A stretch of DNA of 64,000 nt from an uncultured Eggerthella sp. GTDB lineage: Bacteria > Actinomycetota > Coriobacteriia > Coriobacteriales > Eggerthellaceae. A program made the position numbers and the translations under genes. Shown piece after piece: positions 26,971 to 36,870 of the stretch (the stretch's first letter is position 1; each line of letters opens with the position of its first letter). The stretch is from contig CAUHNN010000005.1 in assembly GCA_959607715.1 (NCBI GenBank), positions 1 to 64,000 of the forward strand, given 5' to 3'. The notes under the pieces were generated by a model. The model ran no database searches, was not told the origin of the DNA, and saw nothing but the letters and a program-made list of their open reading frames with translations.

Positions 26971-28722
26971 ATGGCCGATCGTCCTGGATCTCGGCGCACC
27001 GCCCCTCGCCCCGAGCGCCCCTCTTCTCGTCCCAGGGGGACCCATCGCCCGTTCTTCGCGTTCGACGAGCAGGTGCTCAACACGCGCGTTTGGGTCATTC
27101 TCGTCTTGATCTGCCTGTCCGCCGTGGTGCTGCTGTGCCGTTTGGTGCAGCTCCAGTTCATCGACGCCCAATCGATACTCGATCGGGGCAATCCTCGCGA
27201 GGTGACGACCGAGATCGAGCCGCGCCGCGGGACGATTTACGATCGCAACGGCACTATCCTCGCCACGACCGTCGATGCCTACAACGTGTTCTGCCACCCC
27301 CATATGGTGGCCGACGACAAGGTCGATGCGCTCGCGCAGGCTCTCGTCGACGCCTTCGGCGGGAAGTACGACGACTATAAAGAGAAGATCCAGACCGACA
27401 CCAATTTCATCTATCTCTACAAGGGGACCGATGAAGAGGGGATGAAGAAGATCAAGGAACTCGGCATCGAGGGTGTCGATTTCGAGAAGACGAACAAGCG
27501 CGTCTATCCCTGCGGAGCGACGGCAAGCCAGGTGATCGGCCTCATCAACGTCGATGGTGATGCCTTGACCGGCCTTGAGCTGAAGTACGATGACATCCTC
27601 GGCGGATCGGCTGGCGAGAAGACGACGTCGTACAGCAAGGAGGGCGTGCCGGTACCCGGTACCGAGCACGTCACGGCCCAGGTCGTCGACGGCAAGGACA
27701 TCGTCGTCTCCATCGATATCGACATGCAGCAGAAGCTCGAGGAGGCGCTTGCCGTTCGCGTCAAGGAGGTCGACGGCGAGGGTGGATCGGCCATCCTGAT
27801 GGATTCCCAGACCGGCGAGATATACGCATGCGCTTCCTCGCCGACGTTCGATCTGACCGACACTTCCAAGATCAAAGAGGGGGCAACGAACCTCTCGGGC
27901 ATTTCGTCGGCGTGGGAGCCGGGATCTATCATGAAGCCGGTGACGATGCTCGCCGCCCTCGAGGCGGGAACGGTCAGCCTGGACTCCTCGTACTACTGCC
28001 CCTCCAAGCTGACCATCGGCGAGTACACCATCACCGACTCCCATCCCCGTGAGAGCATGGATATGGACGCGTCGACGATCATCGCCGACTCTTCGAATGT
28101 CGGCATCTCGCTCATCGCCAAGGACCTGACATTCCAATCGCTCCACGATGCGATCGAGCGCTACGGGCTCACTTCTTTGACGGGGGTCGACTACCCCGGG
28201 GAAGCGGCGGGATCGCTGAGCGCTGTGGATACGTGGTCTACCGTTCAGGGCTACAACATCAGTTTCGGCCAGGGCTTGACGACGACGCCGATCGAGATGG
28301 TGCGCTTCTACGGCGCTTTGGCCAACGACGGCGTCGCGAATACCCCGCATTTCCTGGTCGACGTCCCCTCGGAGCAGGAAGACCCGACCTACGCCACCGC
28401 CCAGATAACCGACAACCAAGGCGCCATCACCGATCTCGAGTCGATGATGGCCGCAACGGTCGATCGCGGTACTGCCACCGACGCCCAGATCGACGGGTAC
28501 CGCATCGTCGGCAAAACGGGCACTGCCGAGATCGCATCGGAGAAGGGCGGCTACAAGCAGGGCGTCTACAATATCTCCTTCATCGGCTATCTGCCCGATT
28601 CTTCGACGAATCTTGTGTGCTTCGTGGGGGCCACCGACGTTCCGGGGGAGCGTCAGACCGTAGGGGCGTTTCGGGATATAATGGCCTATGCGATTGACCG
28701 CTATAACATTACGCAGGATTGA
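26971..28722 (+). CDS. ftsI: Septal penicillin-binding protein (FtsI/PBP2 type)
   Basis: A 583-residue class B transpeptidase that crosslinks septal peptidoglycan. It has a short basic cytoplasmic tail, one membrane helix (about 42-62), a dimerisation domain with EPRRGTIYDRNG, and a transpeptidase domain. The active-site triad is S319-x-x-K322 (SIMK where STFK is common), S374-S-N376 and K515-T-G. No PASTA domains follow. It starts 5 bases after ftsL and overlaps closely with murE. Its partner is FtsW, encoded at 34189. Confidence 0.95.
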   Translation: MADRPGSRRTAPRPERPSSRPRGTHRPFFAFDEQVLNTRVWVILVLICLSAVVLLCRLVQLQFIDAQSILDRGNPREVTTEIEPRRGTIYDRNGTILATTVDAYNVFCHPHMVADDKVDALAQALVDAFGGKYDDYKEKIQTDTNFIYLYKGTDEEGMKKIKELGIEGVDFEKTNKRVYPCGATASQVIGLINVDGDALTGLELKYDDILGGSAGEKTTSYSKEGVPVPGTEHVTAQVVDGKDIVVSIDIDMQQKLEEALAVRVKEVDGEGGSAILMDSQTGEIYACASSPTFDLTDTSKIKEGATNLSGISSAWEPGSIMKPVTMLAALEAGTVSLDSSYYCPSKLTIGEYTITDSHPRESMDMDASTIIADSSNVGISLIAKDLTFQSLHDAIERYGLTSLTGVDYPGEAAGSLSAVDTWSTVQGYNISFGQGLTTTPIEMVRFYGALANDGVANTPHFLVDVPSEQEDPTYATAQITDNQGAITDLESMMAATVDRGTATDAQIDGYRIVGKTGTAEIASEKGGYKQGVYNISFIGYLPDSSTNLVCFVGATDVPGERQTVGAFRDIMAYAIDRYNITQD

Positions 28723-28733
28723 GTGAGGTTGCC

Positions 28734-30221
28734 ATGACGACGCAGAAGACATGCGGAGAATTGTTCGAGGGAATCGACTGCACCATCATCGGCAACGCCG
28801 ATGAGCCCGTGGGGGGCATCGCCTTCAGAAGCGATGCCGTGCGCCCAGGCGATGCGTTTTGCTGCATCGTCGGTTTGAAGGTGGATGGGCATTCGTTTGC
28901 CCAGGATGCCATCGATCGAGGCGCGCGCGTCTTGGTCGCCGAGAGAAAGATCTACCTCGCCGACGCCACCGATATGACGGTGGTGATCGTCAAGGATTCC
29001 CGTCGCGCCATGGCCCGCCTTGCTTCGCGCTTCTACGACAACCCGTCGCGTGCCTTCTCGCTTGTTGGGATCACGGGAACCAACGGCAAAACGACGACCA
29101 CGTACCTCGTCGACCACATCGCCCGCACGCTCGGCAACCGCACCGGCCTCATCGGGACGGTGGGCATCAGCATCGACGGCACCCGCCTCCCCTCTTCCCA
29201 TACCACGCCCGAGTCGCCTGACCTCCAGCGTCTTTTCGCCCAGATGAGGGACGAGAACTGCGGAGTCGTCTCCATGGAGGTCAGCTCCCATGCGCTCGAC
29301 CTCGATCGCACGTGGGCGACGAGCTTCGCGGTGACCGCGTTCACGAACCTGACGCAGGACCATCTCGACTACCACAGGACCTTCGAGTCCTACTTCGCCG
29401 CCAAGGCGCGCCTGTTCTCTCGCGATTACCCCGCAAAGCGCGTGATCAACATCGACAGCGTCTGGGGCAAGGAGCTCCTGAAGCGCTGCAGCGCGAACGA
29501 GGATCCCGTGATCACCACGGGCTTCGATCGTTCCGCCCAGATACATCCCATCGAGGTGGAGTGCGGCACCGCCGACACCACGCTCAAGCTCTCGGTTCGT
29601 GGCAACGTCTACGTTCTGAACTATCCTCTCGTCGGGCGCTTCAACGTCGAGAACGTCATGACCGCCTTCGGCATCGGTCTGCAGCTCGGCTATCGCCCCG
29701 AGTCGCTCGTTGAGGCGCTCAAAGATGCTCCGGCCATTCCTGGGCGCCTCCAGCGCGTCCGCACCGAGCATGATGGGGGTATTTCCATCTACGTCGACTA
29801 TGCCCACACTCCCGATGCCCTCGAGAAGGCGATCGCGTCGGTCGACGCCCTCGATGGGGAAGGGCGCACCATCGTCGTGTTCGGCTGCGGAGGCGATAGG
29901 GATGCCGGAAAGCGGCCGATCATGGGGGCCGCGGCCCTCGCCGCCGATTACGCCGTGGTCACTTCGGACAATCCGCGCACTGAAGATCCCCAGGCCATCA
30001 TCGACGATATCGTCGATGGCATGACCGAAGGCACGGGGCGCTATGAGGTCGTGGCCGACCGCCGCGCCGCCATCGCATCCGCCATCCGCGCGGCCAATCC
30101 CGGCGACGCGATCCTGATCGCCGGCAAGGGGCATGAGGATTATCAGATCGTCGGCACCGAAAAGCATCATTTCGATGATCGCGAGGTTGCCGCCGAGGAG
30201 CTGGAGAAGGTGTTCGGTTAA
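28734..30221 (+). CDS. murE: UDP-MurNAc-tripeptide synthetase MurE (meso-diaminopimelate type)
   Basis: A 495-residue Mur ligase that adds the third residue to the peptidoglycan stem. The ATP loop is TGTNGKTTTTYLVDHI and HTTPESPDL follows. The specificity motif reads DNPRTEDP; DNPR marks meso-diaminopimelate addition, whereas lysine-adding enzymes read differently. A TTG at 28719 is in frame, but the ATG at 28734 has GAGG upstream. It lies immediately after ftsI. The result implies a DAP-type cell wall, which fits Eggerthella relatives. Confidence 0.95.
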   Translation: MTTQKTCGELFEGIDCTIIGNADEPVGGIAFRSDAVRPGDAFCCIVGLKVDGHSFAQDAIDRGARVLVAERKIYLADATDMTVVIVKDSRRAMARLASRFYDNPSRAFSLVGITGTNGKTTTTYLVDHIARTLGNRTGLIGTVGISIDGTRLPSSHTTPESPDLQRLFAQMRDENCGVVSMEVSSHALDLDRTWATSFAVTAFTNLTQDHLDYHRTFESYFAAKARLFSRDYPAKRVINIDSVWGKELLKRCSANEDPVITTGFDRSAQIHPIEVECGTADTTLKLSVRGNVYVLNYPLVGRFNVENVMTAFGIGLQLGYRPESLVEALKDAPAIPGRLQRVRTEHDGGISIYVDYAHTPDALEKAIASVDALDGEGRTIVVFGCGGDRDAGKRPIMGAAALAADYAVVTSDNPRTEDPQAIIDDIVDGMTEGTGRYEVVADRRAAIASAIRAANPGDAILIAGKGHEDYQIVGTEKHHFDDREVAAEELEKVFG

Positions 30222-30224
30222 CGT

Positions 30225-31676
30225 ATGGAGCTTGCCTACGATCTTATTGCCGAATACGCCTCAGCTGATGTCGTCGTCGAGCCGGTCGAGTCCAAGCGCG
30301 TTTCTTGCGGCATCACGTGGGATTCGCGCGAGGTGATGCCCGGCTTCGTCTACCTCGCCTTGCCCGGAGAGCGCGTCGATGGGCATGATTTCATCGAATC
30401 TGCGCTCGCTTCGGGCGCCCACGCGATCATCTCGTCGCGCGATATCGAGGCGAAGACGCTCGAGGCGGTTCACGATGCGGGTGCTGCCCTTCTTCGCGTG
30501 GCCTCGCCCTTCGATGCCCTAACCGAGCTTGCGCGCGGATGGAGGGGGCATCTCTCGGGTCGCGTTATCGCGCTTACCGGCTCGACGGGCAAGACCACGA
30601 CGAAGAACCTGGTGCGCGATGTGCTGTCCGCATCCTTCTCCGTCGTCGCGACGCGCGCCAATCAGAACAATGAGCTCGGCGTTCCCAGGACGTTGCTCGC
30701 TGCCCAGGCGGATACCGACATGGTCATCGTCGAGATGGGGATGCGCGGTCGTGGCCAGATCGAAGGGCTTTGCTCGTTCGTGAAGCCCGATTGGGGCATC
30801 GTCACCAACGTAGGGGTGAGCCATATCGAATTGCTCGGCAGCAGGGAGAGCATCGCGCGGGCGAAAGCGGAGCTTCCCGCGGCCCTTCCCGCGAAGGGGG
30901 TCGCTTTCCTCAACGCCGACGACGACATGACGCCCTTCGTGCGCTCGGTTTCCGGCATCGACGGCTCCGACGTGGAATGCGTTCTTTTCGATGGCTACGG
31001 CGTCGAGCCGGAAGGGCGAGAATGCGCTGTCTGGGCGGAAGACGTCGTCCTCGACGAAGGCGGTCACCCTCGCTTCGTGCTGTGCCATCGCCGTGGCGAC
31101 GATGGGTTTGTCGAAAGACGGGAATGCGCCCTTCGGTTGCGCGGTGCCCACAACGTCTCGAATGCCTGCTCAGCTGCAGCGGTCGGCCTGAGGGCCGGCA
31201 TGGACATCTCCACCGTCGTCGACGCCCTCGCCGCGGCGCTTCCCGAAAGCGGCCGCCAAGACGTGGCGTGCTCCGCTGCCGGCGTCGTCGTGGTCGACGA
31301 CGCCTACAACGCGAGCCCCGACTCCATGAAGGCATCGCTGTCCACGTTCGCCGCCATGAGCGTGTCGGGCAGGCGCTTCGCCGTTCTCGGGGACATGGGT
31401 GAGCTGGGGGATTACGCCGAGGAGGGTCACTTCCTCGTCGGATCGTATGCTGCGCGCTTCGCCGTTGACGAGCTTGTGTGCGTCGGCGAGCTCGCGCGCA
31501 TCATCGCGCGCGGCGCCCGCGAGGCGGGTCTGCCCTTAGAGCGCATCGCGACGATCGACTCGGTCGACGACGCGCTTGAATACGTGAAAGAGCGGATCGT
31601 TGCCGGGGATGCGGTGCTTGTGAAGGCGTCCCATTCCATGGGCCTCGATCGTATAGCCAAGGGGTTGTTGGATTAA
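30225..31676 (+). CDS. murF: UDP-MurNAc-tripeptide-D-alanyl-D-alanine ligase MurF
   Basis: A 483-residue Mur ligase that attaches D-Ala-D-Ala to the stem tripeptide. GITWDSREVMPGFVYLAL is the N-terminal substrate-binding block, TGSTGKTTTKNLVRDVL the ATP loop, NQNNELGVPRTLL the next conserved block, and DDAYNASPDSMKASL the C-terminal signature. It begins 3 bases after murE and ends one base before mraY, so coupled translation is likely. Confidence 0.96.
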   Translation: MELAYDLIAEYASADVVVEPVESKRVSCGITWDSREVMPGFVYLALPGERVDGHDFIESALASGAHAIISSRDIEAKTLEAVHDAGAALLRVASPFDALTELARGWRGHLSGRVIALTGSTGKTTTKNLVRDVLSASFSVVATRANQNNELGVPRTLLAAQADTDMVIVEMGMRGRGQIEGLCSFVKPDWGIVTNVGVSHIELLGSRESIARAKAELPAALPAKGVAFLNADDDMTPFVRSVSGIDGSDVECVLFDGYGVEPEGRECAVWAEDVVLDEGGHPRFVLCHRRGDDGFVERRECALRLRGAHNVSNACSAAAVGLRAGMDISTVVDALAAALPESGRQDVACSAAGVVVVDDAYNASPDSMKASLSTFAAMSVSGRRFAVLGDMGELGDYAEEGHFLVGSYAARFAVDELVCVGELARIIARGAREAGLPLERIATIDSVDDALEYVKERIVAGDAVLVKASHSMGLDRIAKGLLD

Positions 31677-31677
31677 C

Positions 31678-32724
31678 ATGGTTTCCTTTACCGACTATCC
31701 GTCGTTCGTCGTTTTTCTCGCCGTCTTCCTCGGCGCGATTCTGACCATGGCGCTCATGCCGGTTTTCATCAGGTTCCTGCGCCGTCGTTTGATCGGCCAG
31801 CAGGTGCGTGCCGACGGTCCCGAGAGCCACCTGGTCAAGCAGGGGACGCCCACCATGGGCGGCGTTATCATGCTCATCGCGGCCACCGTCGTCGTGTTTT
31901 TCCTCGCCGAGCCCGTTCCTGAGACGTGGCTGATCATGGGCGCGGTTCTGGCGACGGGTGCCCTGGGGCTGTTCGACGATGCCTCGAAGGTCGTCCATGA
32001 GCGATCCCTCGGCTTGACCCCGAAGGCGAAGCTCGTCGGCCAGTTCCTGATCGCGACGCTATTCGTTCTGGCGGCGGTCAACTGGCTCGGCGTCGAGCCC
32101 ACGATCGTCATTCCCTTCGTCTGCACGATCGATCTGGGGGTTTTGACCACCACCCTCCCGATCGCGACGCCGACAGGGGATCTTTCCATTCCGTGGCTCT
32201 ACCTGATCTTCGCCGACGTTCTTCTGGCGGGCTTGAGCAACGCCACCAACCTCACCGACGGCCTCGACGGGCTGCTCGGCGGCACGATCATGGTCGTCAT
32301 GGTCGTCATGGCCGCCATCACGTTCCGCGTGGGGGCACTCGATTCCGCCATCGTGGCGGCCGCCATCGCAGGATGCTGCATCGGCTTTCTGTGGTTCAAT
32401 TCGTATCCCGCCGACATCTTCATGGGCGATACCGGATCGCTTGCGCTGGGAACGGCGCTTGGGTGCCTTGCCATCGTCTCCAAGACTGAGGTCCTCGTTC
32501 TCCTGATCGGTGGGCTGTTCATCGTCGAGACCCTTTCGGTGATGCTTCAGGTCGTGTACTTCAAGAAAACGCGCAAGCGCCTATTCCTCATGGCGCCGCT
32601 TCACCACCATTTCGAGAAAAAAGGTTGGAGCGAAGTGAAGGTCGTCATCCGATTCTGGATCGTCTCCGCGGCCCTCGCCGGCCTGGGATTCTGCATCTTC
32701 TTCGCTCAGACGTTGATGGGATAG
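31678..32724 (+). CDS. mraY: Phospho-N-acetylmuramoyl-pentapeptide transferase MraY
   Basis: A 348-residue membrane enzyme with about ten helices that makes lipid I from UDP-MurNAc-pentapeptide and undecaprenyl phosphate. KQGTPTMGGVIML, the magnesium-binding DD in GLFDDASK, NATNLTDGLDGL, FMGDTGSLALG and the C-terminal APLHHHFEKKGWSE are all in place. It starts within two bases of the murF stop. The product passes to MurG. Confidence 0.97.
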   Translation: MVSFTDYPSFVVFLAVFLGAILTMALMPVFIRFLRRRLIGQQVRADGPESHLVKQGTPTMGGVIMLIAATVVVFFLAEPVPETWLIMGAVLATGALGLFDDASKVVHERSLGLTPKAKLVGQFLIATLFVLAAVNWLGVEPTIVIPFVCTIDLGVLTTTLPIATPTGDLSIPWLYLIFADVLLAGLSNATNLTDGLDGLLGGTIMVVMVVMAAITFRVGALDSAIVAAAIAGCCIGFLWFNSYPADIFMGDTGSLALGTALGCLAIVSKTEVLVLLIGGLFIVETLSVMLQVVYFKKTRKRLFLMAPLHHHFEKKGWSEVKVVIRFWIVSAALAGLGFCIFFAQTLMG

Positions 32725-32727
32725 CGT

Positions 32728-34182
32728 ATGCAGTTCTTCGATGAAACGAAAAAATCCGCCCCTGTTTCGCTCGGTCGCGTACTCGTGCTCGGCCTCGGCG
32801 CATCCGGCGCCGCCGTCGGGCGCTACTGCGCGCGTTTGCTCGGGTCGCGCGTCGACTCCTTGACGATCGCGGCCGGCGCCGACAACGACAAGGCTCGCGA
32901 CGTCGCTCGCGACCTTGAGCAGGCGGGTGCGACGGTGCTGTTCGAGACGTATCGCTTCGACGGTGCTTTCGATGTGTGCATAGCGAGCCCGGGGATCTCC
33001 GAGAATTCCGAGTTCTACCGTGCCGCCGCCTGCTGTTCCGAAGAGGTGATCAGCGAGGTCGAGTTCGCCTGGCGCGAAAGCGCGGCCGATTCGACGTGGA
33101 TTGCCATCACCGGCACGAACGGCAAAACCACCACGACCGCCCTTGCGGCGCATATTCTTGCGACGAATGGGCGTCAAGCGAAGGCCGTCGGCAATATCGG
33201 CGATACGTGCATCGAGGCAGTCGCTTCCGGGCAAGTCGATACCTACGTCGCCGAAGTCTCCTCGTATCAGCTGGCCTCCACCCGTCGATTCAAGCCAGAA
33301 GTAGCGGTTCTTCTCAACATCACGCCCGATCATCTCAAATGGCATGGCAGCCTCGAGGCGTACGCTTCCGCGAAGCGCAAGGTCTACGCGAATTGCGATG
33401 GATCCTGCGCCGTCGTGATGGATACGACCAACGAGATGGTGCGTTCGTTTGTCCGCGAGGCACGTGAGCAGGGGGCCTTTCCCTACGTGCCGCTCGGCTG
33501 CGCGCGCGGGCTGGACTCGAGCATGCGCGAAGCGTGCGGATCGGAAAACGCCGCCTACCTCGATGGAGGCAGGCTCGTCGTCGAGTGGAAGGGCGCGCGC
33601 CATGATCTCGTTGACGAGCGCGATCTCATGATCAAGGGAGAGCATAACGCCGCCAATGCGCTCGCGGCCGCCTCTGTCGCCGTTGCTTTGGGCATTGACG
33701 ACGATGGGATCCGCCGCGCTCTCATCTTGTTCGCTCCCCTTGAGCACCGTATCGAGCCGTGTGGCAGCGTCGCCGGCGTTGCCTGCTACAACGACTCCAA
33801 GGCAACCAACGTCGATGCGACCTTGAAGGCCCTGGCGGCATTCGATCCCGATCGCCCCATCGTCTTGCTTGGCGGCGATGACAAGGGAACCGATCTTTCC
33901 GAGCTCGTGGACGCTGCGCGGGCCCACTGCAAAGCGGTGGTGTGCTTCGGTGCGTCGCGCGATCGTTTCCTTGCCGCATTCGAGTGCGCAGACGACCTTG
34001 CCGTCTTCAGCGCCCTGCATCTTCGCGATGCGCTCGAGGTCGCCCTCGACCAGGCGCGTTCGGGCGACATCGTCGTGTTGTCCCCGGCGTGCGCCTCTTT
34101 CGATGAATTCAGTTGCTTCGAGGAGCGCGGCGAGACGTTCAAGGCGCTCGTCGCGCAAGAGCGATCGAAGCGAGGTGCGTAG
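32728..34182 (+). CDS. murD: UDP-N-acetylmuramoylalanine-D-glutamate ligase MurD
   Basis: A 484-residue Mur ligase adding D-glutamate to UDP-MurNAc-L-Ala. An N-terminal nucleotide-fold GLGASGAAVGRY opens it, the ATP loop is GTNGKTTTTALAAHIL, then SSYQLAS and LNITPDHLKWH, and the C-terminal part has NDSKATNVDATLKAL and LSPACASFDEF. All family landmarks are intact. It begins 3 bases after mraY. Confidence 0.96.
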   Translation: MQFFDETKKSAPVSLGRVLVLGLGASGAAVGRYCARLLGSRVDSLTIAAGADNDKARDVARDLEQAGATVLFETYRFDGAFDVCIASPGISENSEFYRAAACCSEEVISEVEFAWRESAADSTWIAITGTNGKTTTTALAAHILATNGRQAKAVGNIGDTCIEAVASGQVDTYVAEVSSYQLASTRRFKPEVAVLLNITPDHLKWHGSLEAYASAKRKVYANCDGSCAVVMDTTNEMVRSFVREAREQGAFPYVPLGCARGLDSSMREACGSENAAYLDGGRLVVEWKGARHDLVDERDLMIKGEHNAANALAAASVAVALGIDDDGIRRALILFAPLEHRIEPCGSVAGVACYNDSKATNVDATLKALAAFDPDRPIVLLGGDDKGTDLSELVDAARAHCKAVVCFGASRDRFLAAFECADDLAVFSALHLRDALEVALDQARSGDIVVLSPACASFDEFSCFEERGETFKALVAQERSKRGA

Positions 34183-34188
34183 GGCACG

Positions 34189-35538
34189 ATGGCGCGGGCG
34201 CGAAACACAGAATCGAAACAAAGCAGAAAAACGCCCTCTCGATCCGCTCTTGAAACCACCCCCGCTCAGGTCATGGTTCCCCGTCTTGCGGTCATCCTTC
34301 CGACGATGTTCCTGGTGGCTATCGGCCTTGTGATGGTGTACTCCTCCTCGTCGATCGCTTCGTTCGTCGAGGAAGGGAATTCGTCGGAGGAGGCTTTCAA
34401 ACAGGTCATCTTCGCCGTGGCCGGCACCTTCGCCGCCGTGGCGGCCTACCGTTTCGCCACACAGAACAACTTGCGAGGCAAGATCGGTTGGGGGTACTAC
34501 TTCGTCTGCATAGCGCTGCTCGTCTTGACGCCGCTCGTGGGCTCAGAGGCGCTCGGCGCAACGCGCTGGATTCGAATCGGCCCCGTCGGCATTCAGGCCT
34601 CGGAGTTCTTGAAGATAGCGCTCGTCGTCGCGATGGCCCTTATCGCCGAGGAGTACGCTACTGGCCGCATAGACGTTCTCGACGCGATCAAGAGGGTGGG
34701 CCTTCTGATCGTCGTCCCCCTTTTGTTCCTCTACTTGACGCAGTCCGACCTGGGGACGACCATGATCTGCTTCGTGGGCTTGTTCACGGTTCTCGTCTGC
34801 GCGGGGCTCCCGCGCAGCATCATCGTCGCGATGGTCGTCTTCGCCGTGCTGTTCGTCGTCGTCTCGGTCGTGGCCACGGGATACCGCTCCGACCGCATGA
34901 TCTTTCTCGACCCGTGGTCTGACCCCGACGACAAGGGCTATCAGCTCATCCATTCGTTTCAGGCGATCGCCTCGGGCGGATTCTTCGGCACCGGAGTGGG
35001 CAATTCCTACGAGAAGCTGCAGTACCTTCCCGAAGCCGAAACCGACTTCATCTTCGCGATCATCTGCGAAGAGCTGGGCTTCGTGGGCGGCGCCGGCGTC
35101 ATCGTCGCTTTCGTCATCTTGGCCTACGGCGGTATGCGCATAGCCTCGAAGGCGACGAGCCCCCTCGGCTCGTTCGTGGCCGCGGGCTTGGTCGCGATGC
35201 TTGTATTCCAGGCGTTTCTCAACATCGCGTGCGTGGTGGGCTGCGCTCCTACCACGGGCAAGCCCCTGCCTTTCATCTCCTCGGGGGGATCGTCGATGAT
35301 ATCGTCGCTCCTGCTCGTCGGGGTGGTGCTGGCGATTTCGTTCGACTCCCACAACGAAGGGGAGTATCGTCAACGGCGGGATAATCTTCGCGTGGTGTCG
35401 CGCGCCGCTCGGGGCGACGCGCCCGAACGCGGTGCCGAGAGGGCAGATCGCGGTCGATCCCGGTCCCTGTCGACTCGGCGCGCCTACGGTGCCTCGAGCG
35501 CCATTCGCGTTCTTCCGTCGAGGGGGAAGGCGCGTTAG
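34189..35538 (+). CDS. ftsW: Peptidoglycan glycosyltransferase FtsW
   Basis: A 449-residue SEDS-family polymerase with about ten membrane segments. It joins lipid II into septal glycan together with FtsI. GLVMVYSSSS is in the first helix, ATRWIRIGPVGIQASEFLKI is the signature loop, DFIFAIICEELG follows, and PFISSGGSSM lies near the end. The C-terminal 65 residues form an Arg/Ser-rich cytoplasmic tail of the kind used by actinobacterial FtsW to reach FtsZ. It lies 6 bases after murD. Confidence 0.95.
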   Translation: MARARNTESKQSRKTPSRSALETTPAQVMVPRLAVILPTMFLVAIGLVMVYSSSSIASFVEEGNSSEEAFKQVIFAVAGTFAAVAAYRFATQNNLRGKIGWGYYFVCIALLVLTPLVGSEALGATRWIRIGPVGIQASEFLKIALVVAMALIAEEYATGRIDVLDAIKRVGLLIVVPLLFLYLTQSDLGTTMICFVGLFTVLVCAGLPRSIIVAMVVFAVLFVVVSVVATGYRSDRMIFLDPWSDPDDKGYQLIHSFQAIASGGFFGTGVGNSYEKLQYLPEAETDFIFAIICEELGFVGGAGVIVAFVILAYGGMRIASKATSPLGSFVAAGLVAMLVFQAFLNIACVVGCAPTTGKPLPFISSGGSSMISSLLLVGVVLAISFDSHNEGEYRQRRDNLRVVSRAARGDAPERGAERADRGRSRSLSTRRAYGASSAIRVLPSRGKAR

Positions 35539-35598
35539 GCGCACAGGCGCATAGGGAGAGGAAAAACGAGCGCTGCGGCGCTCATTGAGGAGGTAGCA

Positions 35599-36708
35599 AT
35601 GCGAGTAGTTCTATCCGGCGGTGGCACGGCCGGCCATATCAATCCCGCCCTGGCCTTGTCGGAGGTTCTCAAGGAGCGAGGGCACGAGGTGTACTTCGCG
35701 GGGACTCCCGACGGCGTTGAGGCAACGCTCGTCAAGGACGCCGGCTTGCCGTTCACGGGCTTCGAGGCCTCGGGCTTCGACAGGAGCCATCCCCTTTCGC
35801 TTATCAAGGGCGTTCGTCGCTTGGGCAAGTCGGCCGGGCAGGTCAACCTCTGGTTCACCAAGATCCATCCCGATGCGGTGGTGGTGTTCGGAGGGTACGC
35901 CTGCCTTCCCGTCGGAAGGGCGGCCAAGACGATGAAAGTCCCTCTCATCATCCACGAGCAGAACTCGGTCATGGGCATGGCCAACGACTTCCTCAGCAAA
36001 TCGGCGGCTGCCGTCGCCTTGACCTACGAGGTGGCAGGCAAGGGCGTAGCGGACCAGTCCAAAGTGATCGTGACGGGCAATCCCGTCCGCTCATCGGTGC
36101 TCAAGGCGACCCGTGAAGAGGGCCGCGCCTATCTGGGTATCCCCGAAGACGCGACGGTCTTGCTCGTGTTCGGGGGCAGTCTCGGGGCGCGTCACATCAA
36201 CACGGCGATCGCCTCGATGAAAGACGACCTTCTGGCCATGGACGATCTCTACGTCGTCCATATCACCGGACCGAAGGAGCTTGCCACCGTCAAGGAGCAG
36301 CTTGCCTTGACCCCCGAAGAGGAAAAGCGTTATTTCGTGATGGGCTACCAGGACCATATGGGCGAAACCCTCGCGGCGACCGATCTCGTGGTGTCGCGCG
36401 CGGGAGCGTCTTCCCTTGCCGAGATCTCGGCACGACGCATCCCCGCGGTGCTCATTCCGTTTCCCCATGCGACGGCCGATCATCAATCGGTCAATGCCAT
36501 CGAATACGTCGAACGCGGTGCGGCGCTGTTGGTAAAGGACGACAAGGTCGAGACCCCCGAGTTCTCCGCCGCCGTCCTCGAGCTTCTTTCGAGCCCCGAC
36601 ATGCGCGCTGCGATGGCGCAGGCTGCAGCGACCTTCGAGACGGCGGATGCGGCCTCGCGCCTTGCTGACGTCGTCGAGCTCGTCGCCGGCTGCGGGGAAG
36701 AGGACTAG
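35599..36708 (+). CDS. murG: N-acetylglucosaminyl transferase MurG
   Basis: A 369-residue GT28 glycosyltransferase that turns lipid I into lipid II at the inner membrane face. GGGTAGHINPALAL is the glycine loop, FGGYACLPVG and HEQNSVMGMAN follow, and the C-terminal donor site has VSRAGASSLAEISA with PFPHATADHQ. GAGGAGG lies before the ATG; a small GAGCGC/GCGCTC hairpin precedes it in the 60-base gap after ftsW. A terminator-like hairpin follows the gene. Confidence 0.97.
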   Translation: MRVVLSGGGTAGHINPALALSEVLKERGHEVYFAGTPDGVEATLVKDAGLPFTGFEASGFDRSHPLSLIKGVRRLGKSAGQVNLWFTKIHPDAVVVFGGYACLPVGRAAKTMKVPLIIHEQNSVMGMANDFLSKSAAAVALTYEVAGKGVADQSKVIVTGNPVRSSVLKATREEGRAYLGIPEDATVLLVFGGSLGARHINTAIASMKDDLLAMDDLYVVHITGPKELATVKEQLALTPEEEKRYFVMGYQDHMGETLAATDLVVSRAGASSLAEISARRIPAVLIPFPHATADHQSVNAIEYVERGAALLVKDDKVETPEFSAAVLELLSSPDMRAAMAQAAATFETADAASRLADVVELVAGCGEED

Positions 36709-36734
36709 GGACTCGGGAGACCTTCGCTTCATCT

Positions 36735-36776
36735 CGCCGCCCTTCCGACGCCAGGTTCGGGAGGGCGGCGTTGCTT
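36735..36776 (+). terminator. Hairpin inside the dcw cluster between murG and murC
   Basis: CGCCGCCCT and AGGGCGGCG pair perfectly with an extended inner stem, followed by TTGCTTTC. A TACAAT box at 36835-36840 may restart transcription before murC, but I see no matching -35. The hairpin may divide the cluster into two expression blocks. Confidence 0.6.
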
Positions 36777-36870
36777 TCGGGTGGGGCGTTTCGCAGAAGT
36801 TGTGGGCGCGTATCCGTGCGCTGCAAGGCTGTCATACAATGAAGGGCGATTCCAAGGAGGACCATCCGTT

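Noticed and set aside
26929..28752. 607-codon minus-strand open frame over ftsI
   Set aside because: Same reason; the plus strand carries an intact transpeptidase with all active-site motifs.
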